Assembly: GCF_007786445.1 (NCBI RefSeq)
Contig: NZ_VNJI01000051.1
Span: 1 to 56,233, forward strand
Source: Paenibacillus cremeus
GTDB taxonomy: Bacteria > Bacillota > Bacilli > Paenibacillales > NBRC-103111
Reading direction: 5' to 3'
Length of the DNA stretch: 56,233 nucleotides
The notes under the pieces are model-generated. The model was not told where the DNA came from and made no database searches. It worked only from the letters and a program-made list of their open reading frames with translations. The translations under genes and the position numbers were made by a program. Positions 10,696 through 18,368 of this stretch are shown piece by piece (the first letter of the stretch is position 1; each line of letters opens with the position of its first letter).

Positions 10696-11180
10696 TTCGA
10701 GTGGGACAAGGCTTTGACGTGCATCAATTAACCGAGGGGCGCAAGTGCATTATCGGCGGCGTAGACATTCCATTTGAAAAAGGGCTGCTCGGCCACTCCG
10801 ACGCGGATGTGCTGCTGCATGCGCTGAGCGATGCCATTTTGGGTGCGTTGGGACTCGGCGATATCGGCAAGCATTTTCCGGATACGGATGCGGCGTTTAA
10901 AGATGCGGATAGCTATATTTTACTGGAGCGGGTATGGAAGCTGGCGAAGGAAGCGGGATACCGCTTGGGGAACGCCGATTGTACGATCATTGCGCAAAAG
11001 CCGAAGATGGCTCCCCATATTCCGGCTATGGTGCAGCGCATTGCAACGGCCTTGGAAGCGGAAGAGCTTAGTCAAGTCAATGTCAAAGCAACGACGACGG
11101 AGCAGCTCGGGTTTACCGGCCGGGGCGAAGGCATTGCAGCGCAGGCGGTTGTTTGTTTGGTAAAAGGTGTGCTATCATAA
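10692..11180 (+). CDS. ispF: 2-C-methyl-D-erythritol 2,4-cyclodiphosphate synthase
   Basis: A 162-residue homotrimeric zinc enzyme that converts CDP-methylerythritol 2-phosphate into the cyclic diphosphate. The N-terminal GFDVH motif supplies the metal ligands Asp9 and His11; HSDADVLLHALSDA and DIGKHFPD are also present, as is the C-terminal 'KATTTEQLGFTGRGEG' segment. Full length. The ATGA overlap with ispD indicates coupled expression. The intermediate kinase IspE is not encoded in this window. Confidence 0.96.
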   Translation: MIRVGQGFDVHQLTEGRKCIIGGVDIPFEKGLLGHSDADVLLHALSDAILGALGLGDIGKHFPDTDAAFKDADSYILLERVWKLAKEAGYRLGNADCTIIAQKPKMAPHIPAMVQRIATALEAEELSQVNVKATTTEQLGFTGRGEGIAAQAVVCLVKGVLS

Positions 11181-11234
11181 CAGATAATATTTTTTGGGAC
11201 TATGGATTGGCTAGGTGTGAGAGGAGAAGGGACC

Positions 11235-12689
11235 ATGGCAGATTTTCGCGTTAGATACGCTCCGAGTCCGACAGGACATCTTCATATCGGCGGAGCACGG
11301 ACGGCCTTGTTTAATTATTTGCTTGCGCGTAAGGAAGGCGGGCAATTCATCATTCGCTTTGAGGACACGGATCAGACCCGGCACCTGGAGGCAGGGATCC
11401 AGAATCAGTTCGACGGCCTGGAATGGCTCGGCGTGAACTGGGATGAGAGTGTAGATGTGGGCGGCCCTTACGGCCCTTATCGTCAAACGGAGCGGCTGGA
11501 TCTGTACCAGCCTTTCATCGATCAACTGCTGGCGCAAGGCGATGCGTATCACTGCTACTGTTCCGAAGCGGAGCTGGAGCAGGAGCGGGCGGAGCAGGAA
11601 GCGAAAGGGCAAATGCCGATGTACTCGGGCAAATGCCGTCATTTGACGGAGCAGCAGAAGCAGCAATACCAGGCGGAAGGGCGCAAGCCATCGACTCGTT
11701 TCCGCGTGCCGGCGGATAAAGTGATCGCGTTCGAGGATCGCATTCGCGAGCATGTAGAATTTGAATCGGCGGGGATTGGCGATTTTATTATCGTGCGTCC
11801 GGATGGCATCCCAACCTATAACTTTGCGGTTATTTTGGATGATCATTTGATGAAAATCACTTTGGTCATCCGTGGGGAGGAGCATTTGACCAATACGCCG
11901 CGGCAAATCATGATGTACGAAGCGTTAGGCCTTCCCGTGCCGGAGTTTGCACATTTGTCGCTCATTTTAAATCAGGATCGGAAAAAAATGAGCAAGCGCG
12001 ATGAATCCATTATTCAGTTTATGGAGCAGTACAAGGAGCTTGGCTACTTGCCAGAGGCTGTACTGAACTTTATCGCGCTGCTCGGCTGGTCGCCTAAGGG
12101 TGAAGAAGAGATTTTCACCAAGGAAGAGTTGATCGCGCAGTTTTCCCTAGATCGAGTGTCCAAAAGCCCGGCAGTATTTGATATGGATAAGCTGAACTGG
12201 ATGAACAATGTGTACATCAAGAAAGCGGACAAAGATCGAATCGCCGAGCTGTCGCTGCCGCATTTGCAAAAAGCAGGCCGCCTTCCAGGCACCCTTACAG
12301 CGGAGCAGGAGCAGTGGGCACGTTCGCTGATCGGCCTCTATCAGGAGCAGCTGCGCTATGCAGCGGAGATTGTACCGCTCTCGGAGCTGTTTTTCCGCGA
12401 CGCGGTGAGCTTTGAAGATGAGGAAGCGAAGGCTGTGCTGGCGGAAGACCATGCCAAGATCGTGCTGCGGAGCTTCTTGTCCCAGATCGAGCAGGCGGCG
12501 GATTTCAACGTGGATGCCATGAAGGGCATCATGAAAGCCGTGCAAACCGAAACTGGTTATAAAGGCAAGCCGTTGTTCATGACCGTACGCGTTGCGCTGA
12601 CCGGACAAATGCATGGACCGGATCTCAACATGACGATTTATTTGCTGGGCAAAGAGACCGTTATGAACCGCGTGAATACATTATTGTAA
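11235..12689 (+). CDS. gltX: Glutamyl-tRNA synthetase
   Basis: A 484-residue class Ic aminoacyl-tRNA synthetase. The HIGH signature is HLHIGGARTA (15-24) and the KMSKR loop lies at 251-255. The C-terminal helical anticodon-binding domain is complete. In Bacillota this enzyme is usually non-discriminating and also charges tRNA-Gln for later amidation; that is inferred from the lineage. ATG 1 at 11235 has GAGAAGG upstream, and the longer reading frame from 11202 lacks a good Shine-Dalgarno. The promoter of the following cysteine operon overlaps its stop codon. Confidence 0.96.
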   Translation: MADFRVRYAPSPTGHLHIGGARTALFNYLLARKEGGQFIIRFEDTDQTRHLEAGIQNQFDGLEWLGVNWDESVDVGGPYGPYRQTERLDLYQPFIDQLLAQGDAYHCYCSEAELEQERAEQEAKGQMPMYSGKCRHLTEQQKQQYQAEGRKPSTRFRVPADKVIAFEDRIREHVEFESAGIGDFIIVRPDGIPTYNFAVILDDHLMKITLVIRGEEHLTNTPRQIMMYEALGLPVPEFAHLSLILNQDRKKMSKRDESIIQFMEQYKELGYLPEAVLNFIALLGWSPKGEEEIFTKEELIAQFSLDRVSKSPAVFDMDKLNWMNNVYIKKADKDRIAELSLPHLQKAGRLPGTLTAEQEQWARSLIGLYQEQLRYAAEIVPLSELFFRDAVSFEDEEAKAVLAEDHAKIVLRSFLSQIEQAADFNVDAMKGIMKAVQTETGYKGKPLFMTVRVALTGQMHGPDLNMTIYLLGKETVMNRVNTLL

Positions 12690-12712
12690 ACTACATGTTT
12701 TTCGGATATACT
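12684..12712 (+). promoter_or_regulatory. Promoter of the cysE-cysS T-box transcript
   Basis: TTGTAA (12684-12689) and TATACT (12707-12712) with a 17-base spacer. The -35 box includes the gltX stop codon. The expected start near 12719 lies just upstream of T-box stem I, so cysE-cysS can be transcribed separately from gltX. Confidence 0.65.
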
Positions 12713-12718
12713 TAGAGA

Positions 12719-13009
12719 ACATATGTCACAGCGACGAACGGGAAAGTACGCGAAAGCTGGGATTCTCAGAGAGGACAATCGGTTTCTTCAATAGAGCCGG
12801 CTGCGAGTTGTCCAATCCTAACTTCACGGAAGTGCACCCGGGAGCTGTAAAGACGATCTGTGCGCAACACATCTGTTCAGCGGCAGGGTAGCCTTTACCG
12901 TTACGTTCACGATACGAACGATCGAGATGGATTATGTGATCCAAGCAGAGTGGAACCGCGAGACGACGCCTCTGCAGCCTTATGGGCTGTGGGGGCTTTT
13001 TTGTTTTTC
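12719..13009 (+). promoter_or_regulatory. Cysteine T-box riboswitch
   Basis: A tRNA-sensing leader upstream of cysE-cysS. The hallmark T-box sequence AGAGTGGAACCGCG is at 12947-12960. Stem I features are present: GGGAAAGTACG near the 5' end, the AGAGAG element (12768-12773 area), a GGACAA/TTGTCC helix (12773-12778 with 12808-12813) and a distal loop GGCTGCGAG. The likely specifier is TGC at 12833-12835, after GGAAG, reading cysteine. Uncharged tRNA-Cys should stabilise the antiterminator and allow transcription into cysE. The leader spans the only long gene-free stretch in this part of the window. Confidence 0.93.
12968..13009 (+). terminator. T-box terminator
   Basis: GCCTCTGCAGCC (12968-12979) pairs over 12 positions (three G-U) with GGCTGTGGGGGC, followed by a T-tract from 12997. 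Its 5' arm follows the T-box sequence that forms the competing antiterminator. Confidence 0.9.
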
Positions 13010-13039
13010 ATCCGAGGTGCTGGGGAGAGGTGGATGGGG

Positions 13040-13741
13040 ATGTTTGACCGAATGAGAGAGGATATTGCTACAATTTTTGAGAACGATCCGGCGGCAAGAG
13101 GCTGGTTCGAAGTGGTCTTTACATACTCCGGACTGCACGCGCTTTGGGCGCACCGGGTGGCACATTGGTTTTATGGCAGGCAATGGTACACCACGGCACG
13201 GATCATCTCCCAAGTAAGTCGGTTCATGACGGGGATTGAAATTCATCCGGGTGCGGTAATCGGAAGACGGTTTTTTATCGACCATGGCATGGGAGTCGTC
13301 ATCGGGGAAACCTGTGAGATCGGGGATGACGTATTGCTGTATCACGGAGTAACCTTAGGCGGGACCGGCAAGGAAAAAGGTAAACGGCACCCGACCATTG
13401 GAAATAATGTGGTTATATCGGCAGGAGCTAAGGTGCTGGGATCGTTTTCGGTAGGAGATAATTCACGCATTGGCTCCAACGCCGTTGTATTGAGCGAAAT
13501 CCCTTCAAACAGTACCGTCGTGGGCATTCCTGGACGCATTGTGAAGCGCGATGGCGTGCGGGTAGGTCGATTGGAGCACGATAAGCTGCCGGATCCGGTG
13601 GTGGATATGTTTCGCCAGCTTCAGCAGCAGATCGATGAGTTGAAGGTGGAAGTAGAACAGGCCAAATCAAGCAATGGAGGAAACGAAGATCATGACATTA
13701 AAGATTTACAATACGATGTCTCGAACAAAAGAGGAGTTTAA
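13040..13741 (+). CDS. cysE: Serine O-acetyltransferase
   Basis: A 233-residue enzyme that acetylates serine with acetyl-CoA, the first step of cysteine synthesis. An N-terminal helical region (1-70) precedes a left-handed beta-helix of hexapeptide repeats (about 75-185) containing the active-site stretches IDHGMGVVIGE and YHGVTLGGTG. A C-terminal coiled tail follows. ATG 13040 follows GGAGAGGTGG; ATG 13034 is an alternative. Regulated by the cysteine T-box upstream. Its last 50 bases overlap cysS in another frame. Confidence 0.94.
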   Translation: MFDRMREDIATIFENDPAARGWFEVVFTYSGLHALWAHRVAHWFYGRQWYTTARIISQVSRFMTGIEIHPGAVIGRRFFIDHGMGVVIGETCEIGDDVLLYHGVTLGGTGKEKGKRHPTIGNNVVISAGAKVLGSFSVGDNSRIGSNAVVLSEIPSNSTVVGIPGRIVKRDGVRVGRLEHDKLPDPVVDMFRQLQQQIDELKVEVEQAKSSNGGNEDHDIKDLQYDVSNKRGV

Positions 13742-15089
13742 GCCGTTGGAGCCCGGCAAAGTGAAAATGTACGTGTGCGGGCCAACCGTATACGGATATA
13801 TTCATATCGGCAACGCGCGTCCGGCGATCTTTTTCGACGTTGTACGTCGCTATTTAGAATCCATTGGCTACGACGTTAAGTTCATCGTGAACTTTACTGA
13901 TGTGGACGATAAGCTGATTAAGAAGGCAGCAGAGATGGGAACAACTGTTCCTGAGGTGGCAGAGCTCTTTATTCAAAAATATTATGAGGATACGGATGGG
14001 CTGGGTGTGCGCAAAGCTACCGTTAATCCTCGCGTCACGGAAAATATGACCGAAATCATCGCTTTTATCACCGGTCTGGTGGAGAAAGGGATGGCCTATG
14101 AAAACGGTGGCGACGTCTTTTACCGCACCTCCTGTTTTCCGGAGTATGGGAAGCTCTCTCATCAAAATATGGAGGAGCTGCAGTTCGGGATTCGCGTTGA
14201 TGTGGATGAGCGCAAAGAGCATCCGCAAGACTTTGTTCTCTGGAAAGCAGCTAAGCCGGGCGAGATCAGCTGGTCGAGTCCATGGGGAGAAGGCCGCCCA
14301 GGTTGGCATATTGAATGCTCGGCGATGGTGCGCAAATATTTGGGTGAGACAATCGACATTCATGGCGGCGGCACGGATTTGACCTTCCCGCATCACGAGT
14401 GCGAAATTGCTCAGTCCGAAGGGTTAACGGGGCATGTGATGGCTAACTACTGGATGCATAACGGCTTCGTAAACATTAACAATGAGAAAATGTCCAAGTC
14501 GCTGGGCAACGGAATCAACGTGAACGATATGCTGAAAACCATGTCGTCGCAAATTATCCGCTATTTTATGCTGTCGGGCCACTATCGCAATCCGCTCAAT
14601 TTCAGCGATGAAACGGTAGAGCAGGCCAAGGGCAGCTTAGCCCGGATCGAGAACTGTATCGCAGGCATCAAGCACCGTCTCAAGACAGCGGAAGCGGGAG
14701 AGGCGGAAGCGAGCGTTCGGGAAGCGGTTCAGAGCGCGAAGGAACTGTTTGAGTCCAAAATGAACGACGATTTCAATACGCCGGACGCGATTACTGCGGT
14801 GTTCGAGCTGGTGAGCGCAGCTAATTTGTACTTAAACCAAGAGCGGGTGGCCGCCCAAGCGCTGGAGCTGCTGCTGCAGCAGTTTGATGCGATGGATCAG
14901 GTATTGGGCATACTAGCTAAAGCAGATGACGACCTGGTCGATGAAGAAATCGAACGGTTGATCGCGGAGCGGGCGGAAGCGAGAAGAGCGAAAAATTGGG
15001 CGCGTTCCGACGAAATTCGGGATTTGCTTGCGAATCAAGGCATTGTGCTGGAAGATACGGCGCAAGGCATTCGTTGGCGGCGGAAATAA
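13692..15089 (+). CDS. cysS: Cysteinyl-tRNA synthetase
   Basis: A 465-residue class Ia synthetase. The zinc ligand Cys29 and the signature HIGN (38-41) are in the N-terminal Rossmann fold; further zinc ligands occur in HIECSAM and FPHHECEIAQ; the KMSKS loop is at 266-270. The C-terminal DALR domain is complete. ATG 13692 matches the family start and uses GGAGG at 13676-13680 with long (11-base) spacing. It overlaps the end of cysE by 50 bases, suggesting coupled translation under T-box control, so cysteine supply and tRNA-Cys charging respond together. Confidence 0.95.
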   Translation: MTLKIYNTMSRTKEEFKPLEPGKVKMYVCGPTVYGYIHIGNARPAIFFDVVRRYLESIGYDVKFIVNFTDVDDKLIKKAAEMGTTVPEVAELFIQKYYEDTDGLGVRKATVNPRVTENMTEIIAFITGLVEKGMAYENGGDVFYRTSCFPEYGKLSHQNMEELQFGIRVDVDERKEHPQDFVLWKAAKPGEISWSSPWGEGRPGWHIECSAMVRKYLGETIDIHGGGTDLTFPHHECEIAQSEGLTGHVMANYWMHNGFVNINNEKMSKSLGNGINVNDMLKTMSSQIIRYFMLSGHYRNPLNFSDETVEQAKGSLARIENCIAGIKHRLKTAEAGEAEASVREAVQSAKELFESKMNDDFNTPDAITAVFELVSAANLYLNQERVAAQALELLLQQFDAMDQVLGILAKADDDLVDEEIERLIAERAEARRAKNWARSDEIRDLLANQGIVLEDTAQGIRWRRK

Positions 15090-15092
15090 GTG

Positions 15093-15530
15093 ATGGAGTC
15101 TAATCCGCTGCTGTTTTCACCCGATCATGTCAATTTGTTTGCTTTCCCACCGGCGCATGATCCCAAATTGTTGAATCCTTTAGTGCTGGCCTATATGGGG
15201 GATGCGGTGTACGAGGTCTTTATTCGCCAGTACGTCGTATCCCAACCGAACCAGCGGCCGAATCATCTGCATCGGCAGTCCACACAGTATGTTTCAGCCA
15301 AGGCGCAGGCGAAGTCGCTGCAGCGGTGGCTGCCTCATTTGACAGAGGACGAGCTGGATATCGTGAAGCGGGGGCGAAACGCCAAGTCCGGCACAACGGC
15401 TAAGAACGCAGATGTCTTGGAATACCGTCATAGCACGGCCTTTGAGTGTTTAATCGGATTTTTATACTATACGCAGCAGTGGGAGCGGCTTCAGTACCTA
15501 TTGATGCTGTCCCTGGAGCGGGAAAAATAA
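15093..15530 (+). CDS. mrnC: Mini-ribonuclease III
   Basis: A 145-residue RNase III-like enzyme that lacks the double-stranded RNA-binding domain and matures 23S rRNA ends in Bacillota. The nuclease signature LAYMGDAVYEVFIRQ and a second acidic block near the C-terminus (STAFECLIGFLYY) are visible. The start is ATG 15093, with a GTG codon directly before it; both lie immediately after the cysS stop, so translation is probably coupled. Its neighbour rlmB also acts on 23S rRNA. Confidence 0.93.
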   Translation: MESNPLLFSPDHVNLFAFPPAHDPKLLNPLVLAYMGDAVYEVFIRQYVVSQPNQRPNHLHRQSTQYVSAKAQAKSLQRWLPHLTEDELDIVKRGRNAKSGTTAKNADVLEYRHSTAFECLIGFLYYTQQWERLQYLLMLSLEREK

Positions 15531-15563
15531 ACTTGATTTAAGGCTGAAAGAGGGACGTTCACG

Positions 15564-16313
15564 ATGGAAGAATTAGAATTTATTGGCGGAAAGCATTCCG
15601 TATTGGAAGCGCTGCGTTCCGGTCGAACGATCAACAAGATCTGGATCGCCGAGGCGGCCCAAAAGCAGCTCACTCAGCCGATTTTGGCGGAAGCGAAGCA
15701 AAACGGAGTCATCGTTCAGTTTGCAGATAAGCGGAAGCTGGATCAAATGGCAGGGGATGTGCAGCATCAGGGCGTAGTCGCACAGGTTGCGGCCTACGAG
15801 TATGTAGAAGTGGACGACCTCTTGGCAAGAGCGGCGGAGCGGGGGGAAGAACCCTTTCTGCTTATTTTGGACGAAATTGAGGATCCGCATAATTTGGGAT
15901 CGATCCTACGATCGGCGGATTGCACCGGTGTACACGGGGTCATCATCCCCAAAAGACGCTCCGTAGGACTGACCGCCGCCGTGTCTAAGACATCGGCCGG
16001 TGCCGTCGAATATGTGCCTGTCGCCCGTGTGACGAATTTGGCGCAAACGATCGAGCAGCTGAAGGAGCAGGGCGTTTGGGTTGCGGGGACGGATGTAAGC
16101 GCCAAACAGAATGTCTATGAATCGAACTTCAATCTTCCTTTAGCGATCGTCATCGGCAATGAGGCTAAGGGCGTAGGGCGGCTCATTAAGGAAAAATGCG
16201 ACTTCCTCCTGAAACTTCCGATGTTTGGCCAGATTAACTCCCTGAACGCTTCCGTCGCGGCCTCCGTACTAATGTACGAGGTCGTGCGCCAGCGTCTTGC
16301 AGCTCGAAAATAA
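15564..16313 (+). CDS. rlmB: 23S rRNA (guanosine-2'-O)-methyltransferase RlmB
   Basis: A 249-residue SpoU (SPOUT) family methyltransferase. An N-terminal L30e-like RNA-binding domain (1-75) starts IGGKHSVLEALRSGR. The catalytic domain shows motif 1 'NLGSILRSADCTGVHGVI', motif 2 'VIGNEAKGVGRLI' and motif 3 'PMFGQINSLNASVAASVLMYE', which form the SAM-binding trefoil knot. The substrate is assigned by family (Gm2251 in E. coli numbering). ATG 15564 follows AAAGAGGG. Part of the cysS-mrnC-rlmB-rae1 run. Confidence 0.93.
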   Translation: MEELEFIGGKHSVLEALRSGRTINKIWIAEAAQKQLTQPILAEAKQNGVIVQFADKRKLDQMAGDVQHQGVVAQVAAYEYVEVDDLLARAAERGEEPFLLILDEIEDPHNLGSILRSADCTGVHGVIIPKRRSVGLTAAVSKTSAGAVEYVPVARVTNLAQTIEQLKEQGVWVAGTDVSAKQNVYESNFNLPLAIVIGNEAKGVGRLIKEKCDFLLKLPMFGQINSLNASVAASVLMYEVVRQRLAARK

Positions 16314-16334
16314 CGGCCGGCGAGGCGGGACGGT

Positions 16335-16853
16335 ATGATTCAGGAGATACTCATTGTAGACGGCTACAATATAATCGGTGCGTGGCCGGAGCTTCAGAAG
16401 CTGAAGGATCTCCGGCTGGAAGATGCGCGCGACCGGCTGATCACGATTATGTCCGAATACCAGTCATTTTCCGGGATGAAGACGATTCTCGTATTCGATG
16501 CTTACTATGTGCCGGGACTGGGGAAGAAGTACACGCAGAGCAAGCTCCCGGTCTACTACACGAAGGAAAAAGAAACGGCGGATGAGCTGATCGAACGGCT
16601 TGTTACGGCACACATCGGACGCCGCAAGCAGGTCTATGTGGCCACCTCGGATATGACCGAGCAGCATGTCATTTTTGGGAAGGGCGCGTTCCGGATTCCG
16701 GCGAGTGAGCTATTGGTCAAGGTCAAGCAATCACGGAAGGAAATTCGCCGAAAAATCGAGGACGATCACACATCTGGCCGTCATAATACGTTGGAAGGCA
16801 AGCTGAGCGGAGACATGAAAGCGACGTTCGAAAAGTGGCGTAGAGGCCGTTAA
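16335..16853 (+). CDS. rae1: NYN-domain ribosome-associated endoribonuclease (Rae1/YacP)
   Basis: A 172-residue PIN-like NYN-domain nuclease. The acidic start motif ILIVDGYNIIGAW, the central TILVFDAYYVPG and the ATSDMTEQHVIFGKGA segment supply the metal-binding aspartates of the fold. The B. subtilis homologue cleaves mRNA in the ribosomal A site. The basic C-terminus may bind rRNA. ATG 16335 lies 21 bases after rlmB. Family assignment is firm; the mRNA-cleavage role is carried over from Bacillus. Confidence 0.9.
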   Translation: MIQEILIVDGYNIIGAWPELQKLKDLRLEDARDRLITIMSEYQSFSGMKTILVFDAYYVPGLGKKYTQSKLPVYYTKEKETADELIERLVTAHIGRRKQVYVATSDMTEQHVIFGKGAFRIPASELLVKVKQSRKEIRRKIEDDHTSGRHNTLEGKLSGDMKATFEKWRRGR

Positions 16854-16902
16854 AATATGCCTTAAAGTCTAGTAAAATGAAGGTTTTCTAATCTGAATAT
16901 TG

Positions 16903-16932
16903 TTGACGATAATAGATTACATAATGTATACT
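16903..16932 (+). promoter_or_regulatory. sigH promoter
   Basis: TTGACG (16903-16908) and TATACT (16927-16932) with an 18-base spacer, 37 bases before the sigH start. This is a sigma-A type promoter; in Bacillus sigH is repressed by AbrB, and the AT-rich sequence here would allow that, but no AbrB site can be defined by eye. Confidence 0.65.
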
Positions 16933-16969
16933 TATCCTATCTTTCAAGCGCAGGGCCGGAGGGATTGTG

Positions 16970-17614
16970 GTGAGCGTCGACCTCAAAGAATTGAGAATGT
17001 TCGAATATGACCTCAAGGCAGATGAAGATCTTGTCGAAGCGGTTCGCGAAGGCAACAGCGATGCACTGGAGTATCTGATCAACAAATATAAGAATTTTGT
17101 GCGCGCCAAAGCGCGTTCATATTTTTTGATCGGTGCGGACAGAGAAGACATCGTGCAAGAAGGTATGATTGGTCTATACAAATCGATACGAGACTTTCGT
17201 GGCGATAAGCTTGCATCCTTCAAGGCGTTTGCTGAGTTATGTATAACCCGTCAGATTATTACGGCGATCAAAACGGCCACCCGCCAGAAGCATATACCCC
17301 TGAATTCTTACGTCTCTTTGGACAAGCCGATTTATGATGAAGACTCCGATCGAACGCTATTGGATGTCATCTGCGGCTCCCGAGTTTCAGATCCTGAGGA
17401 ATTGATTATAAATCAGGAGGAATTTAGCGGGCTCGAGGACAAGATGGGAGAAATCCTGAGTGACCTGGAGCGCAGAGTGCTGATGCTGTATTTAGATGGA
17501 AGGTCGTATCAAGAAATTGCGGTAGACTTAGATCGTCATGTCAAATCGATAGATAACGCACTCCAGAGAGTGAAACGTAAACTAGAGAGATATTTGGAAG
17601 TTCGAGATGCGTAG
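16970..17614 (+). CDS. sigH: RNA polymerase sigma factor SigH
   Basis: A 214-residue sigma-70 family factor that directs early sporulation and post-exponential genes. Region 2 contains 'YLINKYKNFVRAKARSYFLIGADREDIVQEGMIGLYKSI' type sequence, nearly identical to Bacillus SigH; region 4 carries the helix-turn-helix 'GRSYQEIAVDLDRHVKSIDNALQRVKRKL'. GTG 16970 has GGAGGG seven bases upstream; GTG 16967 one codon earlier is too close. It has its own promoter and terminator and lies in the usual place before rpmGB-secE-nusG. Confidence 0.96.
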   Translation: MSVDLKELRMFEYDLKADEDLVEAVREGNSDALEYLINKYKNFVRAKARSYFLIGADREDIVQEGMIGLYKSIRDFRGDKLASFKAFAELCITRQIITAIKTATRQKHIPLNSYVSLDKPIYDEDSDRTLLDVICGSRVSDPEELIINQEEFSGLEDKMGEILSDLERRVLMLYLDGRSYQEIAVDLDRHVKSIDNALQRVKRKLERYLEVRDA

Positions 17615-17618
17615 ATCC

Positions 17619-17656
17619 GAGCACCTTTGCTGAACAGCAAGGTGCTTTTTTTATTT
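17619..17656 (+). terminator. Terminator after sigH
   Basis: GAGCACCTTTGCTG / CAGCAAGGTGCT hairpin with a two-base loop and a following T-run. Confidence 0.9.
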
Positions 17657-17845
17657 TGTCATAAGGGTGACATGAATATGTAAGGCACAATTCATGGGTG
17701 AATTATTGAATTATTGGATAAATCCATTCTAGAACAAATGTTCGAGGTAGTCAAATCTTGAAAGATAGCCTATTTGGTTTAAGTCCGCGCGGATTGGTCG
17801 ATAATGGATATAGCGGGGCAAGTGGTTCATGTTAATCCTTTTTCC
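17657..17845. other. Gene-free AT-rich stretch between sigH and rpmG
   Basis: No coding frame with a ribosome binding site is seen. It holds a LexA-like palindrome (17731-17744), a 10-base palindrome TCCGCGCGGA (17784-17793) and a small hairpin AATTCA/TGAATT near 17690-17706. No tRNA is recognisable. It ends at the rpmG promoter. Confidence 0.6.
17731..17744. promoter_or_regulatory. LexA/DinR-box-like palindrome
   Basis: AGAACAAATGTTCG keeps the GAAC-N4-GTTC core of the Bacillus SOS box CGAACRNRYGTTYG, with one mismatch to the symmetrical form. No known SOS gene is adjacent, so function is uncertain. Confidence 0.35.
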
Positions 17846-17874
17846 TTGACAGAAAAAAGGGCGTGTGCTAAAGT
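17846..17874 (+). promoter_or_regulatory. rpmG-secE-nusG promoter
   Basis: A perfect TTGACA (17846-17851), 17-base spacer and TAAAGT (17869-17874), with TG at 17866-17867 forming an extended -10. Expected start near 17881. Confidence 0.85.
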
Positions 17875-17883
17875 ATTTTGGTA

Positions 17884-17908
17884 GCCTTAAGCTGTGAGGC
17901 GTTTTTTT
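17884..17908 (+). terminator. Terminator-like hairpin at the 5' end of the rpmG transcript
   Basis: GCCTTA (17884-17889) pairs with TGAGGC (17895-17900) and seven T follow. The stem starts only about three bases after the expected transcription start, so it may be a 5' stabilising structure or a weak attenuator rather than a true terminator. Confidence 0.45.
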
Positions 17909-17961
17909 GCTGATCGTTTAAGGTTGTAAATTTTGAGGCTGGTCCGTAGGAGGTGTACATC

Positions 17962-18111
17962 ATGCGGGTAATTATTACATTAGCGTGCACAAACTGCAAG
18001 CAAAGAAACTATACGTCCACCAAAAATAAGCGCAACCATCCTGACCGCATGGAGCTCAAGAAATATTGCAAGTTTTGCAATGAACAAACTGCTCATCGCG
18101 AAACTCGCTAG
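17962..18111 (+). CDS. rpmG: Ribosomal protein L33 (zinc form)
   Basis: A 49-residue large-subunit protein beginning MRVIITLACTNCKQRNY. Two CxxC pairs (C9/C12 and C36/C39 area, the latter CKFC) make a zinc ribbon, so this is the C+ form usually repressed by nobody and replaced by a Zur-controlled paralogue under zinc starvation. ATG 17962 follows TAGGAGGTG. It heads the transcript that continues into secE and nusG, the normal Bacillota order (rpmGB). Confidence 0.93.
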   Translation: MRVIITLACTNCKQRNYTSTKNKRNHPDRMELKKYCKFCNEQTAHRETR

Positions 18112-18129
18112 TTTGTTGGAGGTGTAGTT

Positions 18130-18342
18130 GTGTCCTTTTTGGCTAAAATGAAGCAGGGATTCGGCAACACATTTTCTTTTTTTACGGACAGCTGGTCCGA
18201 ATTGAAAAAAGTAAAATGGCCTAGCCGTAAAGAAATGATCAGCTACACGCTGGTGGTATTGTTTACGGTCGCCTTCGTAACGGTGTACTTCTACGTTCTG
18301 GACTTGGGTATTTCTGAGCTGCTTCGCCTCGTATTTCAATGA
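18130..18342 (+). CDS. secE: Preprotein translocase subunit SecE
   Basis: A 70-residue single-span membrane protein of the SecYEG channel. The conserved amphipathic stretch SWSELKKVKWPSRKEMISYT (about 21-40) precedes one transmembrane helix (about 41-62). This short form is typical of Gram-positive bacteria. GTG 18130 has GGAGGTG five bases upstream. The stop codon overlaps an ATG in the nusG frame, but nusG probably starts a little downstream. Confidence 0.95.
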   Translation: MSFLAKMKQGFGNTFSFFTDSWSELKKVKWPSRKEMISYTLVVLFTVAFVTVYFYVLDLGISELLRLVFQ

Positions 18343-18368
18343 TGACGACGACGGGTGGCGCTATGGAA

